Part shown: piece by piece, positions 61,672 through 64,000 of the stretch | How positions within the stretch are numbered: the stretch's first letter is position 1 | Layout: every line of letters begins with the position of its first letter | DNA from: Anagrus nilaparvatae | Taxonomy: Eukaryota > Arthropoda > Insecta > Hymenoptera > Mymaridae | Length of the DNA: 64,000 bases | Direction of reading: 5' to 3' | Assembly (NCBI GenBank): GCA_022575985.1 | Contig: JAKSXM010000238.1 | Location: 10,620,001-10,684,000 of the forward strand | Notes under the pieces: model-generated | Database searches by the model: none | The model's input: only the letters and a program-made list of their open reading frames with translations | What the model was told of the DNA's origin: nothing | Program-made: the position numbers and the translations under genes

Positions 61672-64000
61672 TTTGTTGTTTCACATATTATATGTAATAT
61701 CATCATTTATAAAAATGTATTAATAAATTTTGTAGCTAATAATCAAATTAAAAATGTTTTTATTTTCCTAATATTTAAAAACTAAGACTCCGAGCAGATT
61801 TGGGTGTTGAGAAAGATTTAGGTGAGTCAAGAACATTTTTGGCCATTATTTTACCAACATTCTGCTCATTATCGAACTCTCGACCCTACTTGATCAGCAT
61901 GGTTAAAAATTCAAGAAATTTGATACAAAGGTATTTCAATGTCAAAAAAATTCATAGCTAAAAGATTTTTTTCCCAATCCATATTTTTTGATACATATAT
62001 CATAAATATTAGTTTTAATTTATGGGCGTGGATCCCATAAAGGTTTTGTGACAAGAAAATACTCAATAAATTTATCACCGATCCTGAAATACAAAAGCTT
62101 TTGCGGTTTATTATTTTTAAATATGCTAGGTTACTACATTTAAATCATCATCACGGGGGGGGGGGGGGGTCGTTTAATTACTGGCCGTCACGAGTTTGGT
62201 TCTAGAATAGATTTTTGGATCGTTGATCACAAATTTTGGGGTCTTATCCACTAGAAATGAACAGAACACCCTTAAATTTGCAAAAACTATCCCTAAAAAG
62301 GGGTATTTTTGATGTATTTGCTTTTCCGGAAAACACTCTGAAATTTCTGATCAACGAACCCTTAGTAAACGTAAAAGCTCATGACAGCCAGTAACACCCT
62401 AAATTGCGGTTTTACTGGAGTAAAGGTTGCAGCATTATATGGAAGATTACTCGAATAACCTTATTTAACAAGATTAAGCCCTATACTTCTAAATCAAGAA
62501 GGCCAATTAGAATAAACGGTGGATATTGTGATCTACTTAGGATATTCTTTTAATATATCAAATTCAATCATAACAAAATCTTGTAAATTGATCAACTAAA
62601 AAAATGGTCTCCCCCCTTATTTGATATTTAATAGTTAATATAAAATTATACATTAAATTATTTTAATTATTTTCATTTCCTAAATTAAATTAAAAGTTTA
62701 ATTTATTCGATTCTCAATATATCTATGCAAATGTATATAATTAAACAGTTATACGTTGATGTAATTAACCAATTGCATCAACATTTTATATGTAGATTGC
62801 AAAAATTAAATTTTTATGTCAATTAAAACCACATATACTATTATCTATTTTTATTTTCAATACAATGCTTAAAATTTTTTAGGCCTGAAAATTAAGACTG
62901 AAATTCTTCAAAACTTGGGTTAATATTTATTGTATAAATACTGAAAAAATTGTAAGAATCAAGTATTTTATTTAATATATAAATTTTCTTGAATGATGGA
63001 TATATTTTCTTTCATGAATTTTTATCTAACGTCAATTTTATAAATAAAAAAACTGGATTCCCTATAAAATTCTGACCTATATAATAGGTGCAGTAATTAA
63101 GGGAAGCATAAAGTCCCGAAAAAATTAGAGGCTAATTTTTATTTATATTTTTTGAATATTATTTTCTTTCAGCAAACAAAAATACTTTTTTCTCCGACGA
63201 AGCGATTATTCAATTATTACTTCGTCTTCTTTTCTGAATTTTAAAGGAGTCTAGTAAATATAAAACGTTCATTTTAATTAAAATCCGCGCTCGGACGCTT
63301 CCGCGCGTTCGAAATTGAATCAAGCTCAACGTCAGAGATCGCTTTCATTTTTCCCATCTCGCTCTGACTTTTATAAAATTAATTATAATAAGGATTTTCA
63401 ATAAACTGCAGATTTGTTATTATAGATTTTCTCTAGTTTAATCTTAATGTGTCACTGCGGTAATTGACGGTATTGATAAAGTATTATATTAATTGTTATT
63501 TGCGAAAGAGGATTATTGTCAGATTTATTAAATCAATTAAAAAAGAATTGCATAGAACTTTAATTGATTTTGATAAACGGAATATAATGAGAAAGTCATT
63601 TCTATTTTCGGTACTGCATGTTAACAGCAGCGATGCTTTGAATTTTCTTGAATATGCGAGTTTATAATTTTTGCTGGGTTTATTATTTTTTTCTCTATAG
63701 ATTTCGTTGTATTTGTCAGTCTGAAAAGAATATAAAATATGAAGAAAAATTAAAATAAAAAATGTTCATTTATTATCTCGTGACGAAGAAGGAAAATATT
63801 CATAGAAATTATTGCAGTTTGCATTTTGTATTGTCACCTTTAACTCTTTTGATTGCACACAACAAGCAATGTTTTTAAAAATTTCAATGTCCATCGTTAC
63901 ATCAATGTCGTTTCTCTTGATAATATCGGATTATTCTCGTATATTTTCTCCCTTCTACAGACCTCATCATTGTAATCGACTGAATTGTTGAGTTTTCCGT
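61672..64000. other. Right end: no gene recognised
   Basis: AT-rich sequence holding a G homopolymer (62155-62169) and a degenerate stem with a CAAAAC box (62883-62919) like those at 21931 and 26153. A GC-richer patch at 63283-63365 (CCGCGCTCGGACGCTTCCGC) might be a promoter of a gene beyond the window. I support no coding exon here. Confidence 0.4.

Overview
The window is a very AT-rich stretch (roughly three quarters A+T by eye) of an insect nuclear genome. Genes have introns with GT-AG borders, there are polyadenylation signals, and a complete odorant receptor has the exon layout and sequence signatures of hymenopteran receptors. A parasitoid wasp, for example a braconid, is my best guess from composition and gene content. 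That is inference, not something read directly.

Layout. (1) 2.0-6.1 kb, minus strand: the first two coding exons of a TRIM9-type E3 ubiquitin ligase. The rest of the gene runs off the left edge, and a GC-richer patch at 7.57-7.69 kb is its likely promoter. Two nearly identical copies of a 0.9-kb sequence lie in opposite orientation on either side of exon 1 (3.0-3.9 and 9.6-10.6 kb). (2) 8.48-8.60 kb, minus: a terminal coding exon of an unrecognised gene. (3) 14.0-15.85 kb: a roughly 155-bp tandem array. (4) 17.35-27.22 kb, minus: one odorant receptor gene that I assembled exon by exon. It has nine exons, 404 residues, every junction in frame, and a GC-AG third intron border set in a 4.4-kb intron. 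That intron carries a Penelope-like retroelement (plus strand) and a 5'-truncated R1-type LINE tail (minus strand). Other introns carry small terminal-inverted-repeat elements. (5) 28.5-29.7 kb: a near-perfect 1.15-kb palindrome. (6) 34.9-39.35 kb, plus: three tandem paralogues of a family I do not recognise, each preceded by a splice acceptor. (7) 39.4-54.9 kb: gene-poor and repeat-rich, with one fragment of an F-box/LRR gene. (8) 54.9-61.7 kb, plus: three tandem F-box/leucine-rich-repeat genes, each with a small first exon and a tiny phase-1 intron at the same place. (9) The right end has no recognisable gene.

How the parts relate. TRIM9 and the F-box/LRR proteins belong to ubiquitin ligation, as a RING ligase and as substrate adaptors for SCF ligases respectively. 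The F-box trio and the unknown trio look like young local expansions. The receptor is a chemosensory membrane protein and is still intact despite heavy transposon load in its introns.

The most promising candidate for something undescribed is the three-gene family at 34.9-39.35 kb. The long palindrome is second, as a possible hairpin-RNA source or foldback element.
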